64,000 nucleotides of DNA. Origin: Epiperipatus broadwayi. Taxonomy: Eukaryota > Onychophora > Udeonychophora > Euonychophora > Peripatidae. The position numbers were made by a program, and so were the translations under genes. Shown here in pieces: positions 34,740 through 46,551 of the stretch. The number at the start of each line of letters is the position of its first letter. Positions within the stretch are counted from its first letter, which is position 1. The stretch lies in the NCBI GenBank assembly GCA_028023455.1, contig JAQFVV010000112.1:2790001-2854000 (forward strand). Reading direction: 5' to 3'. The notes under the pieces were generated by a model. The model saw only the letters and a list, made by a program, of their open reading frames with translations. It made no database searches and had not been told where the DNA came from.

Positions 34740-35205
34740 AGAGTGATTTGAACTAGGACTTTCAGTCTATATTTATATTCTGTTCCATCTCAAAGAACTG
34801 ATACACATGACCATACACAAGTGAAAAAGACAAATGATCCCTAATATACATATTTAGTGTAGAACGAGCACTCATCAGTTGAACCAGATCATAATCTCCC
34901 ACCCATATATACAATCAGTGCTTGGCTTATATTAAGATAGCAATTCCTTAAATTTTAATGGATAGGGTTTTTGAATTGTTGGAAGGGTGAGAAGATTAAA
35001 GCCTCTTTATTGCTATCTTGATATAAGTTGAGGCCTGGTTATATATGTGTGTGGGAGATTATGATCTGGCCCAACTGATAAGTGCTGATTCTGCATAAAA
35101 TATTATATTGGGGATCATTTATCTTTTTCATGTGTGTGGTCATGTGTATCAGTTGTGTGAGATGGAATGGAGGATAAATAGAGACTGATAATCTTACAGT
35201 AAACA
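34740..35205. mobile_element. Family P fold-back element (about 465 bp)
   Basis: 34740-34960 and 34985-35205 are inverted copies of each other over about 200 bases. The left arm has CTGATACACATGACCA, GCACTCATCAGTTGAACCAG and AATCTCCCACCCATATATAC, and the right arm reads the same backwards. The outer ends carry GATTTGAAC and TTATCCTCCATTCC-like sequence as in copy 1. RNA from it would form a long hairpin. There is no frame. Confidence 0.8.
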
Positions 35206-35559
35206 TTCAATATACTGAATAGATTAGTTCAGTTACAATGTTTTCCTCTAAGATAATAATTTGGCGAAGATAGTCAAACTTTTTATAATTCATTCCTTTT
35301 TTTTTTTTTAAAAAAAGCTGTTCAATGCCACTTTAGTTCTTAGTATTTATCTGTGATTCTACGTTTTGCATTTATCAAGTAGATTTATAACGTTACCAGT
35401 AGTAATAAAGCACTATTTTTAAATACAATATTATCATCTCCAAATTTTTGCTGACTTTAGTAACCTCTGTTTTTCAAATCTTTGTGTTTGCCATTTTAAT
35501 CTACAAAATGTATAGTAAAAGGGCATGAAATACGAAAATAAAATTAGTAGGTTATCCAC

Positions 35560-36465
35560 TTTCACCATTGTTATGGGTTCTGTGTTTAGATTAACTAGTA
35601 CAGAGTCACATCCCAGTGTTATTAAATTTGTATCAGGAATAACCCTAACAGACTTGTTTGTGGAGTTACACCCTGATGTTACTGAATCTGTATCAGAAAA
35701 AACTCCAACAGACCTGTTTATGTTTATAGTTAGATACTAATGTTGAGTCTGTGTCAGGAATAATGACAATATGATATATTTATACGACAACAGTCTAATG
35801 TTACTGAATCAGTAGCAGTAGCAACCACAACAGACACAATATTATAAAATCTGTGTCAGGAATAATGACAACAAATGTGACTGTAAAGATACATAATATT
35901 ACTGAATCTTTGTCAGGAGCAATTATGTGCATAAAGTTATTTATATATTAATATTATCTACTCTGTATCAGAAGTAACAACAGCAGATATGTTTTTAGAG
36001 TCACATCTTCAATGTTACTGAATCCAGATCAGAATTACCCACAACAGACATATGTTTATAGAATCACAGGTTAATGCTTCAGAGTCTGTATCAGGATTGA
36101 CTACAACAGACCTGTTCACAGTCACCTACTAATGTTACTGAATCTATTTTAGAATCAGACCCTACAGATATGTTTATATAGCCACATATTAATATTACTG
36201 AGTTTATGTTAGAAGTAATTATAATGGTCACATCTTAATATTACTAAGTCTATATCAGGAGTAATCACACAAACATGTTTATGGAGAAAAACCAGTGTTA
36301 CTGAGTTGGTATCAGGAGGAGTCATAGCAGATATATTTATGTACATAGAGCTATATACTAATGTTATTAAGCCTGTGTCAGGATTAACCACAACAAGAAT
36401 TTTATAGAAACTCATCTAATGTTACTGATTCTGGTTAGGATTAACCAAAACATATGTTTATAGCA
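35560..36465 (+). repeat. 60-bp minisatellite, about 14 copies, codon-phased at its start
   Basis: Units repeat the theme GTTACTGAATCTGTATCAGGA, then ACAACAGACATGTTTATAGAGTCACAT, with starts near 35618, 35678, 35742, 35800, 35839, 35898, 36014, 36075, 36134, 36194, 36238, 36296, 36361 and 36419. The period is close to 60 bases. The first units read in one frame (35525-35740) as a 20-residue repeat: SHPSVIKFVSGITLTDLFV, then LHPDVTESVSEKTPTDLFM. Later units have indels and stops. It may be a decayed repetitive protein exon (S/T-rich) or a plain DNA minisatellite whose period happens to divide by three. Confidence 0.85.
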
Positions 36466-36604
36466 TTAATTATAATTTTAAGATCCACTACAAATGCTAA
36501 GTTTTATTTATTGACTCTTTCCATAATTCTTAATATTTGGATGTTAACTACTAAGCTATGACCACAAGAATTATTTTGAATAGGAATTCTCTGTAAGTAG
36601 TTTT

Positions 36605-37795
36605 GGTATTCGTCGAAGAGCCCCCACACCCCACTGGATGGCACCGTTTTCACGCTAATACACATAAAAATGCCGTTTCTGCGACTGACACGTTTGAACC
36701 CGCATTTTCTATAATACAACTTTTTTTTTGTGCTACAGATTGCAGGCCGCTATGTTGTGTTGCAGTCCAGCATGTATGTTTTACGCAGCAAATACATTTT
36801 CTAAATTCGCACAGTTTATAAAATGGTTACGGCTTGGGGAGAGGGTGTGTTTTTTTTAATTGGATGGAAATGTTGTTTTCATTGGATTTTTTTTTAATTT
36901 TAAAGTATTGAAATGTTCAGATTTTGTAAAGTAATAATTAACAGACTTTTTACACCGTAGTGTATTGAAGTTTTAAGTAGTAAATGTTGACGAGATATAT
37001 GTATAAAGTGAGTTGTAATTAGGTAACGAGTCAAGTAACATACTGTTCATAACATTCCACGAGACAAAGAAGTTGTACGGTGTGTATATTTTTGAAATAA
37101 AAAAGAGCGTTAACACAAAAATATCCCGTAAGAAAAGTAGAATTGTATACGGTTTTTTTTAAATGTCATAAAAAACATATATTATAAACATTATATATAT
37201 GTCGTTGTTTTAAAAAGTTTTAGTTTTTTTCTTTTCTCTGACTACTGTTACATTTTGTTGAATATAGTTTACGTTTATTGTTACCATTTATTTTATAGAT
37301 GTTAGTAAAAAAAAAAACATTTACAAAAATACGATTTTGATATTTTTTATTTTAGCATTACAAACAACAGAAAAATAACCCTAAACCTAACACTAAAACT
37401 AACCGTAACAACTTTTACTTTTAGTTGTCATTCTATTTGAAATAAAAAATAGCGATAAACAACAACAACAAAAAAAGCCGTAACCCTAGTAAAAAAATCT
37501 CCGATAGAAAATTGATTTTTCTAATAAAAAGCAAACTAAAAAAGACGAATCAAATTGTAATTTGTTTATTTTATTTTACATTTATTATTATCATTTAATT
37601 TGTATACGTTAATAAAAAATAATATTTAAAATTAAATAATATTTAAAAAAGACGATTTTCTTTTGTTTTTATTTTCGCATTACAAAAAACACATCAAAAT
37701 GATTATAATTAATGGCCCAGGAATGATCATATTTTATAGTTTAAGCGTGAAAACTGCGCCATCGAGTGGGATATAGTAGCTATTTGACGACAACC
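36605..37795. mobile_element. Non-autonomous DNA transposon (1.19 kb), 8-bp duplication
   Basis: The left end GGTATTCGTCGAAGAGC and the right end (read backwards) GGTTGTCGTCAAATAGC begin terminal inverted repeats. These extend about 55 bases and include the well-kept GATGGCRCNGTTTTCACGCT. A perfect 8-bp duplication GTAGTTTT flanks it (36597-36604 and 37796-37803). GG termini with an 8-bp duplication are known from Merlin-type elements, while hAT and P also make 8-bp duplications. There is no transposase frame inside. The interior is AT-rich with a partial direct repeat (about 37253-37410 and 37560-37700) and degenerate CCCTAA-like runs (37376-37408). Confidence 0.85.
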
Positions 37796-37803
37796 GTAGT
37801 TTT

Positions 37804-38824
37804 TAACAATTTTATATAGAACTGATAGAAGGTTAAAAGTTGCAATCTCTATTACCTTTTTTAAATATCAATATTACCCTTTTATTATTTGATATATTTT
37901 GATTATATAAACCTTTTGTGCACAATTTTGTCAACAGATTCTTTATTTTTTCACACATTAAAAAAAATACATAATGGTTTTTGACAAGCTTACCAATAAT
38001 TTTATGGCTTCTCTAGTCAGAATCATTGATAGATAATATAACCTATTTATAGAATGATCAAGATCAAAAACATTACTAAAATAATTTCTAATCCAGACCT
38101 CAGAATCATTTCAATACACATTGAAACAATGCTTCCTTTTATTATATTAATGCTAATCTATTTGCAAATATATTTAAATAATTTTTTGGAAATCTGGCTT
38201 ACAAATTAACTTAGAAACGTTTTTTGATTTGATTGTTCTATGAATAGGTTGAAAAAATATTTACAACATGTCATTATTTTCAGAAGCTTACCTACTTTTC
38301 ATAGATTTAATTGCGTAATAATTATTTATCTTAGTCATGGATAAACTCAAAAGCTAAATATTTCTGTTGCCTAAATGGCATATGATCTTCCAAACAATTC
38401 TTCACTTATTAATCATTTTTACATAATTAATTCCAGCATTCAAATCCATCGCTTTTTTTTTATCCAAGTAAACTTTATTATTTCATTCATGCATTTAACA
38501 TGGAATATTTTTCTACATCTTTTACAATATCATAAAATACATCTTAGGATTTTGGTATCCATTTAAATTTTTCTTTTCTAATAGCTGTTCAACCTAGCTC
38601 TGTTTCTACTTTTAATTTTTTTGACATTAGCAATATACATTTATTGTTTCATGATTACAAATTTTGTTTTTAAATTTTATATTTTCTTCAACAATGTGGT
38701 TCAAATATGATATTTTGAGAATGGAGAATGTTAAAACAGAATGAAACTATATAAAAGATGTATTTCCTAACTTAAGAAGTACTCAGTGTATTCTTTCTAT
38801 ATGCATTAAGGTATTTTATTAATT
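37804..38824. other. AT-rich stretch, nothing recognised
   Basis: I see no inverted repeats, tRNA-like boxes or domains. Short open frames only. Confidence 0.5.
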
Positions 38825-39245
38825 ATTCAAATCCATATGATTCTCTATTTAATTTACTGGCATAGTATTCATATCTAATTTTAATCAGAAAAAAAATTAC
38901 ACCCTATACACATGCACTGTAATATTGTTTTAATGTTCAACATTGTTTTGTTGAGTACGAGAGATACTCTCAAAGCAAAGCATAAGATAGAGACTTTGAA
39001 AAGATGCTTTAGATCACCCTATACAAGTGAAGTTAGGTACAAAGATAAAAAGGTCCCTTTTGTCTTTTCAAAGTCTTTATCTTATGCTTTGGTTTGAGAG
39101 TTATCCTTCATATTCAACAAAATAATCTTGAGGTATTAAAACATCACATCACATGTGTATAGGGTTTAATTCCCTTCTGATTAAAATTCCATATGAATAT
39201 TGTGCTAGTAAATTAAATGGAGAATTACATAATTTCTAATATTTC
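38825..39245. mobile_element. Large palindrome (about 420 bp), family Q
   Basis: Both halves pair over nearly the whole length. The left has ATTTAATTTACTGGCAT, TTTTAATCAGAA and CATAAGATAGAGACTTTG. The right reads back as ATTTAATTTACTAGCAC, TTTTAATCAGAA and CATAAGATAAAGACTTTG. The centre is near 39037. A diverged partial copy follows at 39320-39540, and a related element lies at 58.47-59.01 kb. It is a fold-back MITE without coding potential. Confidence 0.82.
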
Positions 39246-39319
39246 ATAATATTAACAGGCTGTAATTTGAAATATTTCACAATTGTTAAAAATAAAGTTA
39301 ATGGATGTAAAGTGATTAA

Positions 39320-39540
39320 TGGAACACCTTCATGCTCTCATCCCAAGATACTTTAGATTGGTCTATATAAATAAATTTAGGTCCAAAGATGGCTCTTATT
39401 TTTTCAAAGTTTTTATCTTTTGATTTGGTTTGAGAGCATCCTTCGTATTCAACAAAATAACATTGACGTATTAAAACAACATCACATCACATGTTAATAA
39501 GGTTTAATTGCCTTTTGTTTAAAATCAAATGATGTAATAA
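39320..39540. repeat. Family Q partial copy
   Basis: CTTCATGCTC..CCAAGATACTTTAGATTGGTCT and TTTGAGAGCATCCTTCGTATTCAACAAAATAA match the right half of the palindrome at 38825-39245 and also 58795-58940. Adjacent placement suggests tandem duplication or repeated insertion. Confidence 0.7.
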
Positions 39541-39544
39541 AATA

Positions 39545-41218
39545 TAACTTTGCACTTTAAAAAAAAAACACTTTATTTTAATGGTCTGTTTTGGCTGATT
39601 TGCAGCCTTCTTCAGAGATAAATTATTAAGGTTTTTGATGAAGGCAATTATAATAAAATAAAAATTGCTTTGAAAAGGGTGAAAGAGAATGATATAATTT
39701 TTATTATTACTAGGTATAATTTATATTATTACTAGGTAGTTCTTTGTAAAAGTTTTCTACACATTTTCTGAGCACATCTCTGTTTTATAATTGTCCCCTC
39801 TTGTTTTCCATCATATCTTAAATGATTACACTTACTGCTAAATGTTTTTTCTTTTTTTATTAGACTCTTTTTTCCATATTTTGCTCTTGATTTCTAATCT
39901 TATAATTTATCTCTCTCTGTTTACAGTAAAATCTGAAATCTCATATTACTTTTTCATTAAGTGCTCAAGTCTTAGATCTGTAATTAAGTATAAAATACAT
40001 ATTAAAAATATTATTTTAAGCATGTAAGACAATTTCAACTATGATAATGTTGTTATATCTTTAAAAGTTTTACATCTTTCTATTTTCTCTGTTTCATTAA
40101 AATGCAGGCAATGAATTGTTTTGAATGAAACTGTAGAAATTTTTAAGAAAAAGTGAGTCAGTTTAGATAGTAACTTTGTGGAAGAAGAGAAAGTAATGGG
40201 AAAGAAACCATTAGAAAAAAGTAAACAATTGATCACAGAGTTTTTAATATAAAATTCAATTTTTGAGAAATGTGGAGTGTATATGTGGAAATATAATGTA
40301 ACTTGAGGAAATATGATCTTACTAAGGAAGGTCACTGGAAGAGAAATGAAGCGAATTAAAATGATTACGACTGATTATCTGAATCACATAAACGACAATA
40401 TATACCAATAAGACTAATAACTTGTAGTTTTGAATATAAAAAAAAACCCTTTTTTTTGGCATGGAGAGAGGGATTAGATAATTGAACAAATATGATTATA
40501 CCAAGAAAGATCATTGGAAAAGTAATCTAAATGTTCGGAGTTGGGAGACTTTGAATTTCAGAGTGAAAAATCAAACGAAATCCTACAATTTAAGTTTTCA
40601 TAAAGAAAGTACGATATTAAGAAAATAATAATAATTATTTTGATTCAAAAACTCTTTTCCTTTGAGTTTTTAAAATAAAGTTAATTTAAAAACTAAACGA
40701 TTAATTTGCATGGAAGTTTTGATATTTACTGAAACGAATGTTTGATTAATTTAATTATTCATGTAGTTTTTACAGCGAGATTAATTAAATGTAGCCTTTT
40801 GATCTTATTAGAATGTTTAAGTGATTGTTTATCACATTAAGTAATTAAATATAATATTTTAACACTATGCGTGCATTTTATATTTTTTATGATAAATAGT
40901 ACCTGCCATTTAAAAAAGTTATAAACTTACTAGAAATTTTTCTCTTATCCAAAAACATTTTAATATTCCATCTTGATTTGAATTTAGATCAGATCAATTT
41001 AAATATATAAATTAGTATAGATCAAGACTATGTATTCAATATTATACACACACTTTTATTTTTAATTTATTCCTTTTATTTTACATGTATTAAAATCGAT
41101 GGCAGAATAGTATTTTTAAACATAAGTTTTAATCGCAAATATATATATATATATACGTAATATTTAAATATATGTATATTATCTATCCTAAACTTAACGT
41201 AATTATAAGAAACTTGAA
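39545..41218. other. AT-rich stretch, no gene recognised
   Basis: Short frames only, the longest about 98 codons (minus, 40039-40335) with F/K/S-rich composition and no domain. A TA microsatellite lies near 41140. Confidence 0.45.
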
Positions 41219-41340
41219 TTCAGATCTGGACTAACTGATGAGTGCTGATTCAGCACAAAATACAATTATTGGAGATCCTATATATTTTTCACATGTATGT
41301 GGTAATGTGTATCAGTTGTATAAGATGGATTGGATAGCTA
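41219..41340. repeat. Family P fragment
   Basis: AACTGATGAGTGCTGATTCAGCA, TTCACATGTATGTGGTAATG and TCAGTTGTATAAGATGGA match the right arm of the fold-back element at 34740-35205. A shorter piece of the same family lies at 43336-43400. Confidence 0.7.
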
Positions 41341-41344
41341 TAGG

Positions 41345-42407
41345 GATATATATATATGAGTAGTGATTCTTTAATCAGGAATTAATATGAAGTTCAATCA
41401 CCATAAATTGCAGAAGCCACAATTATTATTAAAACAAAGGGATAAGTGAGTTTATTTCCAAGCCATAACTAGAGAAAAATGTTAATAGTGATGTTGCTAG
41501 GTAACTACCAATTCCTATTAAAAATCCTGAGGCTAAAGTACTTTTTTTGTTCTTGTATCTAACAATTGCTTTTTGTCTTCTGTTTTTTTTTTTTTTGAAC
41601 CCAAGACAATAAAGCTATTGTTAAGTTTTAGCGTGAAGTAGTTTAGCTTTAGGACTGCCAATAGAAATCAATTCTTACCTGGAAATACCACTGCTAATAT
41701 ATATTTTTAATAATTACATGAAAATATCCCCACTCCTTACTTTGTTTGTTTATTTATAAAATATAGAAAAAAAAGAGGTCACTAAAGTGTAGTGGCTAAC
41801 AGATTATTACAACTTGGAATTTGAATCTGAGTAGAATTGAAAATTTCAAAGTAGCTTTTTTTTGAGTAGCTAATCCATAGTAATCAATCTAGCGATCTAT
41901 ATGTGTGTTGATCAGTAATCAGGACTAGAAATATTCCTAACTTGTGACTAAGATTTTAAAAAATCATTAAGCAATAGTTAATCAACTTTTTGATTAATAT
42001 CTTCTACTATTTTTCTGGTTAGGTATGATAGTAGGACTTCTATTTGACAGAAACACAAAACATCTTAAAATATCTTTTACTTTATGTGCAAATGAGATTA
42101 TGCTGAAAAATCATCAAAATGTCACATGATCAAGCATGTTTCAGGAAAGACAAATAACTATAGATTTATCATCATTGTTCATGTGTGATAGATATCAAAA
42201 AGAAAAGTCTGTACATGCTTTATTGATTAACACACAATCTTTGATTCAAAAGACTGCTAAATTATAGAATTTGTTTAAATTAAAAGTTTTCAGAAGAATC
42301 TATAAAATTAGAATCTTGAATTAAAACTGGTTATAGTGAATAACCCAGTTAATATAGTGTCTTTCTATTATAACTAGATATTAATATGCATCTATAATAT
42401 TTCTGTC
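41345..42407. other. AT-rich stretch, nothing recognised
   Basis: A T16 run and an ATTTGAATCTGAG tRNA-like scrap near 41819 are the only patterns seen. Confidence 0.4.
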
Positions 42408-42529
42408 AATATGCAAAAAGGAGTTTAACTGAAAGGAGACCTTTTGATTTCTCTTGGAGGCCTTAAAGGAACCAAGCAGGGAAAATTCCTAATATCCACT
42501 CCATATGTTCTTGTCATTGCAGCTACTAA
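42408..42529 (+). repeat. Dispersed repeat family F, copy 2
   Basis: This closely matches 25487-25610 (AACTGAAAGGAGACCTTTTG, TCTTGGAGGCCTTAAAGGA, TTGTCATTGCAGCT). It abuts the family-A MITE that begins three bases downstream. Confidence 0.75.
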
Positions 42530-42531
42530 TA

Positions 42532-42727
42532 CTAAACTCTCCATATAGTAGCACAACTAAGTGCAAGCCAGAATAATCAATGGATGCTGCTCAGATCAGA
42601 GGCTCCTCACTGATGAAAGCCACAACCTAGAAACTAGTCTGAGGATATTGGATGAGTAGGCATTAATAGGGATTTTATGCAGAAACCTTGGCTTGCACTT
42701 AGTGGTGCTATTGTATGGAGAGTTTAG
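42532..42727. mobile_element. Family A MITE (196 bp), best-preserved copy
   Basis: Terminal inverted repeats of about 39 bases with only a few mismatches: the left is CTAAACTCTCCATATAGTAG...AAGTGCAAGCCA, and the right reads back CTAAACTCTCCATACAATAG...AAGTGCAAGCCA. The core has AATCAATGGATGCTG and AACTAGTCTGAGGATATTGG. Relatives lie at 46240-46455, 54744-54941, 60886-61121 and in pieces at 62450-62900. There is no frame. A target duplication is not obvious. Confidence 0.85.
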
Positions 42728-43004
42728 CATCTTTGATTTTCAATTTCTTAAAAGCTATCCTGTTATTATTAGTATGTCTTTATGCTTAAGAAGAAGAAGA
42801 AGTAATCAAAATTACAGTCTGTTTTGACTTATGATTGAAAACCATAGCATTATATTTTAAAATGAAGCAAAAATTTCAGTAGATAAAAAGATTTAAAAAG
42901 AAATCAATTAGTTCAAACCCAATCTGATATGACTGATATCATTGTGATGATTATGAAATCCATCCAAAAGCAAGTGGCAGTAACTAAGCAATAGTTATCT
43001 TTAT

Positions 43005-43470
43005 TTATATGATTTTTAAAAAGAATATGTGGAAGTATGGAGGTTGTTTAATATATCTATAAAGACATACGGAAAAGAGAAAGGTGAATAATTCCATGTG
43101 TGTCTGTTTAAAATTAAAAAAACCCAGCCATATTAATCTTTAACAGGTTTAAAATGTATATATTTGCTAGAGATAATCTCTAGTTCAGTAAATGATTAGT
43201 GATAATCATTACTGCATTTATCTGAGATAAATGGTGTCAAAGTTGTGGATGAAATAAATTTGACCCTTAAAATCAAAATGTAACAATTTCTATAGATAAA
43301 TACTTTTCATATAATAGAGATGTACATAAGAAATGTGACCTGGGCCAATTGATGAGTGCTGGTTCAGCATGAAATACATCTTGGGGATCATTTGCCATTT
43401 GTTTTATGTTTATATGACTTTTAAAAAGAATATATGGAAGTATGGAGATTGTTTAATATATTTATATAGA
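43005..43470. repeat. Direct repeat about 0.4 kb apart
   Basis: TTTTAAAAAGAATATGTGGAAGTATGGAGGTTGTTTAATAT-like sequence (kept here in general terms) occurs at 43014-43060 and again at 43418-43465 with few changes. A family P scrap (43336-43400) lies just before the second copy. It may be the remains of a tandem duplication. Confidence 0.6.
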
Positions 43471-44684
43471 TTAATTAATCAAGCAATAATATTTCATTAT
43501 TGTTGGCGTATTCGTTTTCTAAATAAATAAATAACAATCAAAGTAAAATTGATTTATTTATTTATGTACAGTATTTGTGACATTATGGACAAATAACTTG
43601 TATTGGATATTTGACCATTATAGTAACATTAGTTTGCTCTTTAATATTGTCTCTTTTGTATTTTTAAGATATATAAAATGGAGAAAATGGGTTCATAGCA
43701 AGAATAAATGATAATTGTTGGACCAGCACTATTTTTGATTGTATATCAAAAGATAAGAGCAAACATGATTTGAGATGGGATTATGATGAAATCAGGAATT
43801 TTACTGGATCACTATGAAAATAAAAACTTGTTAGAAAAGTGTTGAAAAAATCTTGGAAGTTGCTTATTTAATTATTAAAAAATTGGTATCATAAAGTGTT
43901 AAAAAAGATTGATTCAATTACGTGATTGTAAAATATTTTACATGGTTAAATTTTGAAATGTATAATTTTTAATATTTATTTAATCGCAATTATTTTCAAG
44001 ACCGAATAGTTTTTTCTTTTAAAAAATATAGAAGAAATTAATTAGAAGATTATACGGGGCGGAGGGATTAAAGAAAATTTTTTAATAGAGTAAATTTGAT
44101 TTTACTTCTTTTTAATTTATTACGTTTTTTGAGCCTACTATTACAAAGGTGACGCCCTGAAAACGCTTACCATTTATTTTAATTCGTTTAATTACTCCTA
44201 ACAAATATTGATTATTATTATATATATCGTGACTGAAAAATTGTTCTTTTTCCCTCGATGACCTCATAGAAAGTGATGAAGACTAAACACGACGAACATT
44301 TCCCGATAATTCTGGTTTAATTGAAGGCGGGAGAGATTTTCCTGCTCATTGTGAGATCCGTTGTAGTGTTGGAAACGCGTGTGTAAAAGAGCAGAATCGG
44401 TAAATTATTGGTATTAGGAAATATTAATCACAGTCGCTTGATAATTAATAACATTACACGCATTTAAAAATATAATTATACTCATGTGTGTGTGTGTTTT
44501 AAGCACTAAACTTGGGTTTTTGTGGATTGTGGCAAGAGCAGCACTTAACGGTAATGGTAAAGCTATTTTAACAATATCTGCTTAATTTTGTAAGCTTATT
44601 TCTAAGCTAACTGTAATCCTTCCAGATATTTGAACTATACTATAAAACTTAATCCTGATTATACCAATAAATTTTTAGTTACTG
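43471..44684. other. AT-rich stretch with a CG-containing island
   Basis: Most of it is AT-rich and unassigned. About 44250-44400 differs: it has several CpG sites (CCTCGATGACCTCA, ACACGACGAACA, GAAGGCGGGAGAG, GGAAACGCGTGTG), no repeat kinship in the window and no frame. This piece is a candidate regulatory or conserved non-coding segment. A TG repeat follows near 44485. Confidence 0.35.
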
Positions 44685-44945
44685 AAAGAATTGAAACTGA
44701 AATAGAGCTGGGGTGGACATATTGCTAGAAAAGATAATAGGCGGACGGCTTAAAGTTTTAAACCGGATCCTAAGGGCTTGTAAAAGACCTAGAAAAAGTC
44801 CACATGTAAGTTGGATGAATAAAATATAAAAGAAAATTGTTAGTGTGATATGAAGAAGAAAGGTTATAGTTCGGATAAACTAGGTTAAACGTGGAGAGAT
44901 CTACATCCCGCAGTGAATCGATAATTGTTGCAAAATGATGTTGAA
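44685..44945 (+). pseudogene. RTE LINE 3'-end fragment
   Basis: GAAAGAATTGAAACTGAAATAGAGCTGGGG, AAAGACCTAGAAAAAGTCCACATG, GTTGGATGAATAAAATA and TGGAGAGATCTACATCCCGCAGTGAAT follow the 3' end of the RTE at 28080-28305 in the same order. The decayed C-terminal coding region and 3' end remain, as left by strong 5' truncation. Confidence 0.82.
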
Positions 44946-45554
44946 TCCCGATTAAATTTGATCTTCCAGTAACTAAAATAAATGCTGATTTTATCAATAC
45001 TACCCTATTTGTATCAATACTACCCTATTTGCCAATGCTTTATTTGCAATGCTGTGTTAATGTGTAAACATTATACGCTACCTAATCAATCTATCTATCT
45101 ATTATTGGTTAGTAAATGGCTGTTTAACAATTCTTCAACTAACTAACGTGATGATTAGTAAGTTAAAGTAAAACAGCCTTTACGTAGTCCACCTGAGAGC
45201 AGATGCCTCTCTACCAGCCTCAGATAAACAATGAAGGAAAAAACAGGATTTATCGGGTTTTCTATTTGTTAAATAATGAAGGTTTGATTGTTTTTGCCAT
45301 TCTCTACCATGTAGCTAAGAATTGTCAGATATTCATTTACTAATTAATATTGGATACTTAGCTAAGCTGATTAGAAGTCATTTATCTGAGGAACTCAGTC
45401 TCAATTCAAATTCAAGATATAAATATAGCAGACAGACATGATATACTGTTGATTATTAAGCTCTTCTGATGATTGATAACTATTCCAATTCTCCTCTATT
45501 CTTTCCAAGAGATGCTACTAATTTGCATCTTTATATACATATAAAATGAATCAC

Positions 45555-45760
45555 ACACCACATAATGTAATGGTTACTATATTTTTAAATCATCTTTATG
45601 ATCTAGAGTTCAGATCCAGTATGTGAGAATTTTTAAAGAACTCTTTGGATTTTGTTACGCTAGCAGGTGTAGGGCTCTTAACAAGCTTAGAGAATAGTGT
45701 TTGTAAATGGAGTATCTAGCTGTTTTCCTGAAGAAGAAAAAAGTCTTCTGGTAGTTTGGT
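45555..45760 (+). mobile_element. SINE with tRNA-like head and shared body
   Basis: TAATGTAATGG (near 45566) and AGTTCAGATCC (near 45608) stand as degenerate A and B boxes. The body GTAAATGGAGTATCTAGCTGTTTTCC...GAAGAAAAAAG (about 45705-45745) matches 33562-33600. A further body motif ATTGGTTAGTAAATGGCTG lies upstream at 45100. The ends are not fixed. Confidence 0.5.
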
Positions 45761-46239
45761 TAGGTTAAATGAACATGGACTATAAGAAAAAACAGGATAT
45801 GTGATGTAGCAGGAAGTCCACATTATCCAGTTTTTTTTTAAGCATTTGTAGCATTAAATAAATTATTGCTAAAAGCCAGCCATGAATTAAGAACAATACT
45901 TCACTGTCATTAAACTCATCGATTGAGAATATAAGTTTTACATCATAAAGATATTTTTCTCCACTGATGTAGGCTTATAAATTTTACATAATATTTGTCA
46001 TTATCTACTCTTATGTATATAGGTGTATTTTAAGTGATGGTGCATATCATTATACTCAAGTAAATGAAAATAAAAATACATCTTGGAATTCATATCCCAG
46101 GTTAGTCTTCTCAAAATCGAAATAGGTGCTTATAGAATCTGAATATATACAAGAGGTATTTGTTTATTTTAAAACAAAAGAAAAACCAGGCTTCCATGAT
46201 GCTTTTCATAATTAAACTATTTCTCTTATTCCATTTTTG

Positions 46240-46455
46240 CCATCTAGTGTAAACTAGAGTAATCAATAGATGCTAGATGGTTATGCTTATTACATTCTAT
46301 TAAACAGTTTCCTATAAAATCTTTACTAATGAAGACAATAAGTCAAAAGCTAACCTGGTAACGTGGATAGGACAGCACTAGATAGGGATTTTATGTCCAA
46401 ACCTTCTTGCATCCACTGATTATTAAGGCTTGCACTTGATCATACTACTGTATAG
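46240..46455. mobile_element. Family A MITE, diverged copy
   Basis: GTAATCAATAGATGCTAG, CTAACCTGGTAACGTGGATAG, TAGGGATTTTATG, AAGGCTTGCACTTGATCAT and CTGTATAGAGAGTTAG follow the order of 42532-42727. The left inverted repeat is degraded. Confidence 0.65.
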
Positions 46456-46551
46456 AGAGTTAGCTACTTTTGTCATGTTGGATCATGTGTGTTGATGAGC
46501 TGCAACTCATATTCAGCTTCTATATCAATTTATGTAGTAATAACAGCTGCA

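Noticed and set aside
36603-36821. 72-codon frame at the left end of the 1.19-kb transposon
   Set aside because: It covers the terminal inverted repeat and has no transposase-like motif.
37376-37408. Telomere-like CCCTAA/CCTAAC run
   Set aside because: It is only a few degenerate units inside a DNA transposon, so not a true interstitial telomere array.
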